Positions 18,768 to 26,654 of a stretch of 38,981 bases of DNA are shown one piece after another. The number at the start of each line of letters is the position of its first letter. Position 1 is the stretch's first letter. Origin of the DNA: a virus; the IMG/VR virus record IMGVR_UViG_3300020119_000024, positions 1 to 38,981 of that record; one strand, 5' to 3'. Under the pieces are notes generated by a model that was not told where the DNA came from, made no database searches, and was given only the letters and a program-made list of their open reading frames with translations. Position numbers and translations under genes: made by a program.

Positions 18768-19038
18768 AGTCCTTATGCTTGTGAAAGCTTCCGTGTCGGC
18801 TGCGATCTGCATCCGGCTCTTCTGCTACAAATGGCCCAGTGATGCCCGCTACAGAGCGGGTGTGACGTTAGCGGCTTACTTCCTGATGTTGTGCAGCGGC
18901 GCCGTCTCAATCCTCCTTCTGCTGGGCAATCAGGGTGCCGCGCAGATCTTCGATGCCGGTATCTACGCCGTCGTCCTGCTCCTGATGGTCGCCGCCCGCG
19001 GCAATCTCGCCAAAATACTGGAGATCCGACATGGCTGA
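18760..19038 (+). CDS. Small membrane lysis protein (3TM holin-like)
   Basis: 92 residues from ATG 18760. Three hydrophobic spans: MLVKASVSAAICIRLF, VTLAAYFLMLCSGAVSILLL and AGIYAVVLLLMVAARG. The size and layout match the Phage_holin_3-type family. It sits between the first holin and the endolysin, so a second holin or antiholin is likely. Overlaps both neighbours by 8 bases. Confidence 0.75.
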   Translation: MIEVLMLVKASVSAAICIRLFCYKWPSDARYRAGVTLAAYFLMLCSGAVSILLLLGNQGAAQIFDAGIYAVVLLLMVAARGNLAKILEIRHG

Positions 19039-19453
19039 AACCAGAGGGGTTCGCAATAACAACCCTGGCAACATCGATTACAACAAGGCCAATGCATGGC
19101 AGGGGCAATTAGGCCTTGAGCTTGGAGTTCCCAAGCCACGATTCGCCCGGTTCGACTCGCCAGAGAATGGAATTCGCGCACTCGGCAAGTTGCTGCTCAC
19201 ATACCAGGACAAGCACAAGCTGCGCACCGTCTCGGCAATCATCAACAGATGGGCGCCATCGAATGAGAACGACACTGCATCTTACATGCGCGCCGTCGAG
19301 CGACTGACCAATACCAAGCCTGGTGATACGATCGATCTACGCTCCTATGGCGTGATGTCTGGATTCGTAAAGGCGATCATCCATCACGAGAACTCGGGAT
19401 TCGAATATCCGGACGATATCCTGAAGGAAGGCGTGGCGAGGTCGCTCAAATGA
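19031..19453 (+). CDS. Endolysin (muramidase/transglycosylase-like)
   Basis: 140 residues. Signature RGVRNNNPGNIDYN, then RFARFDSPENGIRALGKLLL, INRWAPSNENDTASYMRAV and a C-terminal IIHHENSG. This is the lysozyme-like NNPGNI family found as endolysins in Pseudomonas and related phages and as virion-associated lytic enzymes. No signal peptide is present, so it depends on the holin. Overlaps its neighbours on both sides inside the lysis cassette. Confidence 0.85.
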   Translation: MAETRGVRNNNPGNIDYNKANAWQGQLGLELGVPKPRFARFDSPENGIRALGKLLLTYQDKHKLRTVSAIINRWAPSNENDTASYMRAVERLTNTKPGDTIDLRSYGVMSGFVKAIIHHENSGFEYPDDILKEGVARSLK

Positions 19454-20040
19454 ATTGGTCCGACATCGGCTGCATCATTGGCAAATCAGCCCCGCTGGTC
19501 GGCACTCTTCTCGGTGGCCCAGCCGGTGCAGCAGTAGGCGCACTCGTTGCAAACGCTCTTGGCGTAAATAGTGACCCATATGCGGTAAACTCTGCACTGA
19601 CGAACGATCCTGATGCTTACGCCAAGGTTGTTGAGCTTCAGTTGAACGCCAAGGTTGAGCTTGAACGGCTTACTGTTCAGCTCAAGATCGTCGAGATCCA
19701 GGCAGAAGGCGCGCAATACTCCGCCGAAGCCGCCGACCGGGATAGCGCAAGGAAGCTTGCATCGACCCAGCCAAACGATCTGGTGCGTCCAGTGCTTACA
19801 ATGATCATGCTAGGAGGCTCCCTGTTCGTCGTAGTGGCTATTCTCCTTGGATGGGCGAATGAAGCCATTACCAACACAACCGCCGCCCTCACAGTCGGCA
19901 CCGTACTCGGCCTATGGCTGGGGATGACCAAGGAAGTTATGGGATTCTGGTTTGGCATGACCAAGGAGTCGCAGAAGCAGAACGCGATTGTTACCGATTT
20001 TGCAGTAGCGCCCGGCACCGTTACGAAGCCGGACAAATAA
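19450..20040 (+). CDS. 3TM holin-like protein (GTA_holin_3TM type)
   Basis: 196 residues. An Ala/Gly-rich N-terminus (APLVGTLLGGPAGAAVGALV), a helical middle (VVELQLNAKVELERLTVQLK), then RPVLTMIMLGGSLFVVVAIL and a second hydrophobic region (TAALTVGTVLGLWLGM), ending in a polar tail. This arrangement (RP before the TM pair, WLGMTKE repeat) matches the 3TM holin family of gene transfer agents and phages. With two other holin-like genes upstream, the division of labour is unclear. Confidence 0.75.
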   Translation: MNWSDIGCIIGKSAPLVGTLLGGPAGAAVGALVANALGVNSDPYAVNSALTNDPDAYAKVVELQLNAKVELERLTVQLKIVEIQAEGAQYSAEAADRDSARKLASTQPNDLVRPVLTMIMLGGSLFVVVAILLGWANEAITNTTAALTVGTVLGLWLGMTKEVMGFWFGMTKESQKQNAIVTDFAVAPGTVTKPDK

Positions 20041-20060
20041 CCCAACGAAAGGAAATACCG

Positions 20061-20180
20061 ATGCGACCGAAACCAAAGCTGAACAAGAATGTACAGGGCG
20101 GCATGGGGCTGTATGCCAAGAACGATGCGCCAGTTACTCCGCCAAAGGGTAAGACGCCGGCCAAGAAGGTGAAGAAATGA
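20061..20180 (+). CDS. 39-residue Lys-rich protein
   Basis: MRPKPKLNKNVQGGMGLYAK and so on, ending KTPAKKVKK. Strongly basic and low in hydrophobics, with a good ribosome site (AAAGGAAATACCG) before the ATG. Possibly DNA- or RNA-binding. Its stop overlaps the next ATG. Function unknown. Confidence 0.65.
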   Translation: MRPKPKLNKNVQGGMGLYAKNDAPVTPPKGKTPAKKVKK

Positions 20181-20341
20181 CAATGCTCTCTGAAGGCGAA
20201 GCTACTGTTCTGGCGATGCGCTTGGCAGATGCGGCTCAGCCCATCTATGGCTCTGAGTTGGCAGAATTGTTCATCGCGCGCGCAAAGCAACTGATCTTGG
20301 CATATGAGCCAATCATGGCAGATGGGCCGGAGCCTGAGTGA
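20177..20341 (+). CDS. 54-residue helical protein
   Basis: MTMLSEGEATVLAMRLADAA and so on, then SELAELFIARAKQLILAYEP and an acidic end. Two amphipathic helices. ATG overlaps the upstream TGA; one base separates it from the next gene. Not recognised. Confidence 0.65.
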   Translation: MTMLSEGEATVLAMRLADAAQPIYGSELAELFIARAKQLILAYEPIMADGPEPE

Positions 20342-20342
20342 A

Positions 20343-20702
20343 ATGAACGCAATCCTGATTCACTTCATTGGCTTCGCCCTGCTCGGCAAGCTGATTCCTA
20401 GCTGGGTCAGTGAGTTTGAATCAGGATTCGCCTGTGTCTGGTATGCATCCTTTGCCTTGATCGATGTCATCGCGCTTACATGCACTACAAGCCGATGGAT
20501 CAAATGCATTCTGGCGATCTCCTGCGCATGGTCAGCAACCCTAGCGGTTGAAACGATCCTCTTGCAGGACTTGCTCCAATCGCATGACGATATCGTGCAG
20601 CGGGTCATTGATGGGGGGCTGATCGGGTGCGCTATTGGCCTTGGCCTGCTTTGGCTAATCGAACACGGAAAAACCCGAACCCTGCTCAGCTCGGAGGAAT
20701 AA
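20343..20702 (+). CDS. Polytopic membrane protein
   Basis: 119 residues from ATG 20343. Four hydrophobic spans: [55 protein letters not shown] and [16 protein letters not shown], with a short charged C-terminus. The longer frame upstream is not used. It lies between lysis and packaging genes; it might take part in lysis or protect the infected cell, but nothing specific is visible. Confidence 0.65.
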   Translation: MNAILIHFIGFALLGKLIPSWVSEFESGFACVWYASFALIDVIALTCTTSRWIKCILAISCAWSATLAVETILLQDLLQSHDDIVQRVIDGGLIGCAIGLGLLWLIEHGKTRTLLSSEE

Positions 20703-20704
20703 CG

Positions 20705-20845
20705 ATGCCGCTCAAGAATGGTAAGTCGCAGAAGGTTGTATCCAAGAACATCGCAGAGCTTGTTGATTCTGGCCGCCCTCAAAAGCAGGCGATCGCGATC
20801 GCTCTGGATAAAGCAGGCAAGTCGAAGAAGAAAGGGAAGAAGTGA
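20705..20845 (+). CDS. Small conserved phage protein (DUF6496-like)
   Basis: 46 residues, [20 protein letters not shown], then [20 protein letters not shown]. This compact, Lys-rich sequence recurs, often near packaging genes, in many phages (DUF6496-type by memory). Good ribosome site (CGGAGGAATAACG). Role unknown; basic character suggests nucleic-acid contact. Confidence 0.8.
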   Translation: MPLKNGKSQKVVSKNIAELVDSGRPQKQAIAIALDKAGKSKKKGKK

Positions 20846-21039
20846 TGGCAGTCATGAGGATCTTCCCAGGGCCATCTGTGCGCGAAGACGTGGCAGAGGC
20901 AGTTCATGCCATGGAATTAGCCATCATGGATGCAATAGCCGCGGCAAAGGGTGCTGGAGTACCACAAGGCTTTATCTGCGCAATCCTGCGCGCCCATGAA
21001 CATCTGCAAACTTCAATTATGGTGAATGGAAATGAATGA
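20845..21039 (+). CDS. Hypothetical small protein
   Basis: 64 residues. VREDVAEAVHAMELAIMDAI and GFICAILRAHEHLQTSIMV form two helices. Start at ATG 20845, overlapping the upstream TGA by one base; a GTG at 20842 is the alternative. Overlaps the next gene. Not recognised. Confidence 0.65.
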   Translation: MAVMRIFPGPSVREDVAEAVHAMELAIMDAIAAAKGAGVPQGFICAILRAHEHLQTSIMVNGNE

Positions 21040-21229
21040 TACTCAACGCCAAGATGTAGAGCCTGTGACATCGAGCGATATCAACTCGCTGGGATCGTTC
21101 GTATTCGGCGTGTACTCGATTGTCGAGAGCGGCGGCAATTTCCATGATCTGCAATGCTATCTCGATAGCGCAGCGGTCAAGCAGTCAGCGGCTAATGCCG
21201 TAAATCATAGAGATTCGGGTGAAGACTAA
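21026..21229 (+). CDS. Hypothetical small protein upstream of terminase
   Basis: 67 residues, MEMNDTQRQDVEPVTSSDIN and so on, acidic, with a GSFVFGVYSIVESGGNFHD centre. The second ATG (21032) is equally possible. One-base overlap with the small terminase gene. Function unknown. Confidence 0.6.
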   Translation: MEMNDTQRQDVEPVTSSDINSLGSFVFGVYSIVESGGNFHDLQCYLDSAAVKQSAANAVNHRDSGED

Positions 21230-21639
21230 TGGCCGGTGGAAGACCAAAGGATGAGGTGATTGATCGCCTCAAAGAAGGCTGGCAGACGCGCTTCCTTGAG
21301 ATGGGCAGGGAGGGCTGTTCTGACGTTGAAATCCGCGCATCGTTCGGAATAAGCGATGACTTATGGTATCGATGGATCGAAGAAGACGATGAGTTTTCCC
21401 GAACCTATAAGGCCGCAAAGGCTGCTTGCCATGCAAAATGGGAGGAAATGGGCCGGAAGATGGCGTTTGGTCAAGTCGAAGGAAACCCGACAACTTGGAT
21501 CTTCAACATGAAGAATCGCTTCAACTGGCGCGACAAGCAGGATGTTGAACACAGCGGCCAAGTCGATCTGTCGTCGAAGTCGGACGATGAGTTGAAAGCC
21601 CGCGCGGCCAAGCTGCTCGCAAAAGTCACAGGGGCCTAA
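21229..21639 (+). CDS. terS: Terminase small subunit
   Basis: 136 residues. N-terminal GRPKDEVI, then a helix-turn-helix region (CSDVEIRASFGISDDLWYRW) and a DEFSRTYKAAKAACHAKWEE helix, followed by TTWIFNMKNRFNWRDKQDVE, a familiar terminase small-subunit segment. It recognises the packaging site and feeds DNA to the large subunit encoded two bases downstream. In P22-type phages the pac site often lies within this gene, but I cannot identify it here. Confidence 0.85.
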   Translation: MAGGRPKDEVIDRLKEGWQTRFLEMGREGCSDVEIRASFGISDDLWYRWIEEDDEFSRTYKAAKAACHAKWEEMGRKMAFGQVEGNPTTWIFNMKNRFNWRDKQDVEHSGQVDLSSKSDDELKARAAKLLAKVTGA

Positions 21640-21641
21640 GC

Positions 21642-23318
21642 ATGTCGCTAGCCATGTCAGAGCGTGCCGAGTTAGACATGATCCTGGCAGAGCTAGAGCG
21701 ACGCCAAGGGAATTCGACAGTCATTGGCATCGTTCACCCGAAGGATGGCCACACGCATTCCATCGTGCGCCGCCAAGGCCAATGGCAGACGACTACGGAA
21801 GATCCTCAGGTTTACATCCCCGCCAAGCTTGAAGCCGTGGCCAAGTCCAAGAAGCGCTTCATCATCGTCATTGGCGGTCGCGGCTCGGGAAAGTCCGTTG
21901 GCATCGCCGACATCTGCCTGACTGACGCGAAGGACGAAGGCGTCAAGACCTATTGCTTGCGTGAGTTCCAGACCAGTATCAAGAACTCGATCTACTCGTT
22001 GCTCAAGGACGAGATCAGCCGCCTGGAGTTCGACGGCTTCGAGATGCAATCAAATGGCATCAAATACGGTGAAGAGGACGCGTTCCAGTTCGCCGGGCTA
22101 TCGCATAACGTGGATTCCATCAAATCGGCTCATGGTTTCCGCAGGTTTGAGATCGAAGAAGCCCAGTTCATCAGCGAAGACTCTCTGACCGCTCTCACAC
22201 CAACAGCCCGTAAGAAGCCCAAGAAGGGCATGCCGACGATGATGGAAGAGGTGGCTACTGATGACCTGGCCAACGTGTCCATGGTGTTCATCGCCAACCC
22301 GTCGAGCAGCGAGGCGCCATTCAGCAAGCGCTTCATCAACCCATTCAAGGCGCACCTCGACAAGAACGGCATCTACGAGGACGACCTACACCTGATCGTC
22401 ATGATGAACTACGTGGACAATCCATGGTTTCACGACTCCGGCCTAGAGGAAGAACGCCTATGGGATCTCGAATTCCGGTCTCGCGCCATGTATGACCACA
22501 TTTGGATGGGCGCCTTCAACGACTCGGTAGAGAACGCTTTGATCATGTCCGAGTGGTTCGACGCCTGCATTGATGCGCACAAAAAACTCGGCTTTGTTGC
22601 CGCTGGCGCACGAATCAGCGCGCACGACCCTTCGGATACTGGTCCTGACAGCAAGGGTTTCGCCTCGCGTCATGGCTCAGTCATTGAGCTGGTTAAGGAA
22701 ATGGAGACCGGCACTGTCAACGAGGGCGGTCATTGGGCGGCTGGTGAAGCGATCCAGTACCAATCTGACGCATTCGCATGGGATGGCGACGGCATGGGCA
22801 TTGCCCTCGGCGAGCAGATGGGCGCTGACTTCCTCGGCAAGCAGACTGTTCTGTCTGTATTTCGTGGCAGTGAATCGCCTGACTTCCCGGATGCAGTCTA
22901 CAAGCCAGCCGCATCGTTCAACGCTGAATCGATCGATGGCCAGCCCGTAGCCAACCAGAAGACCAACAAGGACGCGTTCAAGAACAAGCGCGCTCAGTAT
23001 TACTTCGAGCTCCGAGACCGCTGCTATCGCACATACAGAGCCGTCGTGCATGGCGAATACCATGACCCGGCCAAGATGATAAGCTTTGATGCATCAATTG
23101 AGCTTCTGAACAAACTTCGCGCTGAGCTCTGCCGCATGCCGATCAAACCAAACGGCAACGGCCTGTTTGAGCTGTACACGAAGGCTGAGATGAAGTCTAA
23201 ATTCAAAATGGCCAGCCCGAACCTGGCGGATTCCGTGATGATGCTGATGCGTCACGTACCGCAGTCCAGGGTTCAACCAGTTATCCCGCGCGCATTGCGC
23301 CCCATGGGAAGGAAATGA
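21642..23318 (+). CDS. terL: Terminase large subunit
   Basis: 558 residues. Walker A is GGRGSGKS at residues ~78-85, followed by a TYCLREFQTSIKNSIYSLLK coupling segment. The Walker B-type end is RFEIEEAQF at ~168-176. The C-terminal RNase H-like nuclease shows an acidic HDPSDTG near residue 329 and LADSVMML near 529. The pattern fits headful-packaging (Sf6/P22-like) enzymes. It powers DNA entry through the portal, whose gene overlaps its stop by four bases. Confidence 0.95.
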   Translation: MSLAMSERAELDMILAELERRQGNSTVIGIVHPKDGHTHSIVRRQGQWQTTTEDPQVYIPAKLEAVAKSKKRFIIVIGGRGSGKSVGIADICLTDAKDEGVKTYCLREFQTSIKNSIYSLLKDEISRLEFDGFEMQSNGIKYGEEDAFQFAGLSHNVDSIKSAHGFRRFEIEEAQFISEDSLTALTPTARKKPKKGMPTMMEEVATDDLANVSMVFIANPSSSEAPFSKRFINPFKAHLDKNGIYEDDLHLIVMMNYVDNPWFHDSGLEEERLWDLEFRSRAMYDHIWMGAFNDSVENALIMSEWFDACIDAHKKLGFVAAGARISAHDPSDTGPDSKGFASRHGSVIELVKEMETGTVNEGGHWAAGEAIQYQSDAFAWDGDGMGIALGEQMGADFLGKQTVLSVFRGSESPDFPDAVYKPAASFNAESIDGQPVANQKTNKDAFKNKRAQYYFELRDRCYRTYRAVVHGEYHDPAKMISFDASIELLNKLRAELCRMPIKPNGNGLFELYTKAEMKSKFKMASPNLADSVMMLMRHVPQSRVQPVIPRALRPMGRK

Positions 23319-25510
23319 TGCTCACACTCAAGAAGCTGAAAGACTTGCATGACAAGGCCTATTGCTACGGGCAAGAGACTCGGCTTCGTGCAGCTGATGA
23401 CATGCTCTTCTATTGGGTAACACAATTTGATGACGCGGTTCTAGGTGAAGCTACGCTGCAGTACCGTGGCGAGTTCAACATCCTGCGCAAGGCCGGTCGA
23501 CAGATCGTAGCTGACCTTCGATCAAACCCCATTCAGATCGATTTCATCCCCACCAGCGAGTCACGAGACGATGGCGCCGACATCCTAGACGGGCTGTACC
23601 TTACCGACGACAGAGCCAACACTACGCTTGAATCCTATGACAATGCTGTTGGCGAGGCCGTGGTTTGCGGCGTTGGCGCTTGGGAGCTATACACCAAGTA
23701 CGCCAGCAACCGCGCCGGTATCGATCATCAGGTCATCTGCCGTCGGCCAGTCTACGAGGCCAACAACAACCTGTTTTGGGACCCGAACGCCAAACAGTTA
23801 GACAAGGGTGATGCCAATCACGTCTCCTGGCTTCAGGCTTATTCGCCCGATGGCTATCAGGACTTGTGCCGTGACCTCTGCCCCGAGGATTACGGCGACG
23901 AGGACGACGACGAGAAGGAATCGCGCAGCAAGAAGAAGAAACGCGAGCGTGAAGAGGCTCGCCGGCCGGCATCCTTCGCAGAACCTGAGCAGTCCTACGT
24001 ATTCCCATGGATGGGCAGCGGCAATGATCTGATCTACATCGTCAGCTTCTACCATCGCCGCAAGATCAAGGACAAGGTGATCACTTTCACCGATCCTATG
24101 GGGCAACCACTGGTATTACGCGAAAGCGACCTGTCAGAAGTGATGGATGACCTGATCGACGACGGCTATGAAATCGTCAGCGAGCGCGAGATTAAGCGCT
24201 GGGAAGTTCGGAAATACATCGCATCCGGCGAGAAGATCCTTAACGGCAAGATGGGCAAGGATGGCGAACGCGAAGGCGAAGTCATTGCCGGCGAGAACAT
24301 CCCGATTGTCCCAACCTACGGCGAGCGCGCCTTCATTGAAGGTGAGGAACACTATGAGGGCATTACGCGCCTGGCCAAGGACCCGCAACGTCTGCGCAAC
24401 TTCCAGCTTTCATACCTGGCCGATATCGTAAGCCGAAGCCCGAGGCCGAAGCCTATCTTCACGTCAGAGCAGATCCAAGGCTTTGAGTTCATGTACGAAG
24501 AGAACGGGGCTGATAACAACTACCCCTACTACCTTCAGAATCGCTTTGATGCCAATGGGCAGCCGCTGCCTATCGGCCCTATCGCCGTGATGCCTGAGCA
24601 GACCATTCCGCAGGCCTTGATGGCGAGCATTGAGCTGTCGCGCCAGGCAGTGGAAGACGTTGCCAATCCTGGCTTGCCACAGGACATCGCCGACCCTGAC
24701 CTGTCAGGCAAGGCCGTTAACGCGCTGACCAATCGTCTCGATCAGCAATCGATCGTCTATCAGCAGAACCTGAAGCACGCCAAGCGCCGGGACGCCGAAG
24801 TCTATGCCTCGATGGCGGTTGAAGTCTATGACGCGCCACGCGAAGTCACCCTGACGCTTCCAGATGGTACAACCAAGAAAGTCAAGATCATGGAGACGGT
24901 TCAGGACAAGGAGACGGGCGAACTGGTTGCCTTGAACGACCTGACTAACACCGAATACGAAGTCTATGCCGAGATCGGCCCGAGCTACTCCAGCAAGAAG
25001 GAGCAGACGATTGAGCAGCTAACCTCGATGGCTGGGGCGATGGCGCCTATTGACCCGCAGATGGCCAAGATGCTCATGCTCCAGACGCTGACACTAATCA
25101 ACGGCGTGAACATGGAAGACATCCGCGCCTATGCTCGCAAGCAGCTGGTCCTGTCTGGTGCAGTCGAGCCAGATACCCCGGAAGAAGAACAGATGCTTCA
25201 GGCTGCATCGCAACAGCAGCAGGCGCCAGATCCTAACCTTGTCCTAGCTCAAGCCGAGATGGAGAAAGCCAAGGCTGCGCAGATGAATGCTCAACGGATG
25301 GCGACGAATGACCAGATGACCGCGCAGAACAATCAGGCCAAGACGCAGATTGATGCGTTCCGCGCACAAACGGATCGCGCTGCCGTCGAGGTTGACGCGC
25401 AACAGGCTGGCGCCGAGATTCAATACACAAAAGTCAAGACTGCTGGCCAGATGCTGGAGAACCTACACAAAACCGTGAGCCCGTTCCGAGCAACACTAAC
25501 GCAACAGTGA
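23315..25510 (+). CDS. Portal protein, P22-type
   Basis: 731 residues, close to P22 gp1 (725). Begins with LHDKAYCYGQETRLRAADDM, then RGEFNILRKAGRQIVADLRS, which is the P22-portal core. It continues with IVPTYGERAFIEGEEHYEG, LPQDIADPDLSGKAVNALTN, and a Gln/Ala-rich C-terminal coil (LVLAQAEMEKAKAAQMNAQR) like the P22 barrel. A Lys/Glu-rich insertion (DDDEKESRSKKKKREREEAR) occurs near residue 200. It forms the DNA gateway at one capsid vertex and binds terminase and gp4-like adaptor. Confidence 0.95.
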   Translation: MMLTLKKLKDLHDKAYCYGQETRLRAADDMLFYWVTQFDDAVLGEATLQYRGEFNILRKAGRQIVADLRSNPIQIDFIPTSESRDDGADILDGLYLTDDRANTTLESYDNAVGEAVVCGVGAWELYTKYASNRAGIDHQVICRRPVYEANNNLFWDPNAKQLDKGDANHVSWLQAYSPDGYQDLCRDLCPEDYGDEDDDEKESRSKKKKREREEARRPASFAEPEQSYVFPWMGSGNDLIYIVSFYHRRKIKDKVITFTDPMGQPLVLRESDLSEVMDDLIDDGYEIVSEREIKRWEVRKYIASGEKILNGKMGKDGEREGEVIAGENIPIVPTYGERAFIEGEEHYEGITRLAKDPQRLRNFQLSYLADIVSRSPRPKPIFTSEQIQGFEFMYEENGADNNYPYYLQNRFDANGQPLPIGPIAVMPEQTIPQALMASIELSRQAVEDVANPGLPQDIADPDLSGKAVNALTNRLDQQSIVYQQNLKHAKRRDAEVYASMAVEVYDAPREVTLTLPDGTTKKVKIMETVQDKETGELVALNDLTNTEYEVYAEIGPSYSSKKEQTIEQLTSMAGAMAPIDPQMAKMLMLQTLTLINGVNMEDIRAYARKQLVLSGAVEPDTPEEEQMLQAASQQQQAPDPNLVLAQAEMEKAKAAQMNAQRMATNDQMTAQNNQAKTQIDAFRAQTDRAAVEVDAQQAGAEIQYTKVKTAGQMLENLHKTVSPFRATLTQQ

Positions 25511-25603
25511 TAAGCTTTAGTCGTGGCTAGGGCATGCAACCCGAACGGCGGATTCCTCACCGCCTGCCACGACCTCATGAGGACTCGACTAGAGGTGGTT
25601 GAT

Positions 25604-25780
25604 ATGAATATCAAGCAAGCAATCTTCGCGCTATTCATGGTTGCAGCCAGCGTTACAGGCGGCGCAATGTTTGTGGCGTACACAAAGTACGGGCTTACTA
25701 CCCATGTTGTATGGGGTTATGTGGCGCTATTCTCCATCCTTTTGGTGGTGTCGGTCTTCGCCTACAAGATCAAGCGGTAG
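25604..25780 (+). CDS. Small membrane protein, two TM segments
   Basis: 58 residues from ATG 25604, with GAGGTGG upstream. AIFALFMVAASVTGGAMFVA and VVWGYVALFSILLVVSVFAY are two clear membrane helices around a short polar loop, ending KIKR. An upstream GTG at 25523 would add a non-conserved-looking segment. With its neighbour it forms a pair of membrane genes inserted between portal and scaffold, where P22 has none. Confidence 0.65.
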   Translation: MNIKQAIFALFMVAASVTGGAMFVAYTKYGLTTHVVWGYVALFSILLVVSVFAYKIKR

Positions 25781-25785
25781 ATGAA

Positions 25786-25965
25786 ATGAGCCAGCTAATC
25801 ATCGACCAACTGTTCTTCGGCGCCTGTATCGTTTGGGCAATAGCATTCTTGACGACCATCCTTCTTGCTGATCTTCAAAAAGCTTCGGGTCGAGTTTGGG
25901 CGCTTTTAGCTATCCTTTGGGTCATGGGGATTTCATGGCTTTTCGCGCTATGGTTGATCAAATGA
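25786..25965 (+). CDS. Small membrane protein, two TM segments
   Basis: 59 residues. FFGACIVWAIAFLTTILLAD and VWALLAILWVMGISWLFALW are membrane helices joined by LQKASGR. Starts 5 bases after the stop of the previous membrane gene. Possibly the two form a complex. Function unknown; position just before the small RNA and moron suggests accessory cargo. Confidence 0.65.
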   Translation: MSQLIIDQLFFGACIVWAIAFLTTILLADLQKASGRVWALLAILWVMGISWLFALWLIK

Positions 25966-25988
25966 ATCTAACGCAGCGATAGGCCATC

Positions 25989-26106
25989 TATACTGCGCAC
26001 CAGTGCCGGAGGGCCGGCAAGCATAAGGCTGCACCTTGGAGCGGCTTCATGCCATCAGGCAGACCACCAAGGAAGGGAGCCCGGTTTCTTAGCCGGGCTT
26101 TCTTTT
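25989..26106 (+). ncRNA. Candidate ~105-nt small RNA with its own terminator
   Basis: A TATACT -10-like box (25989-25994; no good -35 visible) precedes a compact set of stems: TGCCGG-aggg-CCGGCA (26004-26019), CCTTGG/CCAAGG (26034-26039/26067-26072) enclosing TGCC-atca-GGCA (26050-26061), and finally AGCCCGG/CCGGGCT (26078-26084/26093-26099) followed by TTTCTTTT. There is no open reading frame of note. GGC-ttcat-GCC is an alternative inner pairing. A discrete small RNA starting near 26001 is inferred. Confidence 0.5.
26078..26106 (+). terminator. Intrinsic terminator before the moron
   Basis: Stem AGCCCGG/CCGGGCT with an 8-base loop, then TTTCTTTT. It ends transcription from the portal side or of the candidate small RNA, and overlaps the -35 of the moron promoter by two bases. 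Confidence 0.85.
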
Positions 26107-26132
26107 GCATTAAATTTGCGGTCTACTAATAT
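26105..26132 (+). promoter_or_regulatory. Moron promoter
   Basis: TTGCAT (26105-26110), 16-bp spacer, TAATAT (26127-26132), 35 bases before the ATG at 26167. A reasonable sigma70 promoter placed between a terminator and a single gene. Confidence 0.7.
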
Positions 26133-26166
26133 TCCTGTTACCGATCTACAAAACGAAGGAAGACCT

Positions 26167-26463
26167 ATGATGATCAAACGCTTCGCAACCTATCTCGGCA
26201 TGGCGCTCGCCATGTGCCTTGGTTCGTTCACGGCTCACGCTGCCGAACGCATCGCCTATGTCGCCGCATCCACGTTCGAAGTGGTTGGTTCGCACGCGGC
26301 ACAGTCCATGAAGCACGAACTGACGCTGAGTCAGTGGCGAACGGAAGGCCAGGCGAGCAATGAACCTGTCGCCTCCAACTTGATCGCATTGAGTAACCAC
26401 TTCGGCTTGGCCGGCGCAGCGCCGTTCGGCGTCCCTGACTGGGATAGCGGTTCCGCCGCATAA
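26167..26463 (+). CDS. Exported moron-type protein
   Basis: 98 residues. A strong Sec signal peptide: MIKRFATYLGMALAMCLGSF then TAHAA, with AHA-A as likely cleavage site near residue 26. The mature part (~72 residues) is RIAYVAASTFEVVGSHAAQS and onward; I recognise no family. It has its own promoter and terminator and sits between portal and scaffold genes, the definition of a moron. Expression independent of the late operon suggests a role in the host envelope, such as exclusion or virulence, by analogy only. Ribosome site GGAAG; start could be 26167 or 26170. Confidence 0.75.
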   Translation: MMIKRFATYLGMALAMCLGSFTAHAAERIAYVAASTFEVVGSHAAQSMKHELTLSQWRTEGQASNEPVASNLIALSNHFGLAGAAPFGVPDWDSGSAA

Positions 26464-26486
26464 AACATTGCCTGGGTGCATGACGC

Positions 26487-26517
26487 AAAAGCCCGCCTAT
26501 CACGGCGGGCTTTTCTT
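26487..26517 (+). terminator. Strong intrinsic terminator after the moron
   Basis: Perfect 11-bp stem AAAAGCCCGCC (26487-26497)/GGCGGGCTTTT (26504-26514), loop of 6, followed by CTTT. It works in both directions by sequence. Confidence 0.9.
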
Positions 26518-26547
26518 TGGCTCAAATAAAGACTTTCTGCTTGATTT

Positions 26548-26575
26548 TTGACCTGCACGCAAAGAGTGGTATTCT
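26548..26575 (+). promoter_or_regulatory. Promoter for scaffold and coat genes
   Basis: TTGACC (26548-26553), 16-bp spacer, TATTCT (26570-26575). It follows the moron terminator and re-initiates transcription for the head genes. A CCACTG-gagtt-CAGTGG hairpin (26613-26629) lies in the leader. Confidence 0.65.
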
Positions 26576-26654
26576 TTTATTTACTGAGGCGCACAGGTTA
26601 AACGCACTCTGACCACTGGAGTTCAGTGGGCCATCGTTACCAAGCGAGTAGAAA

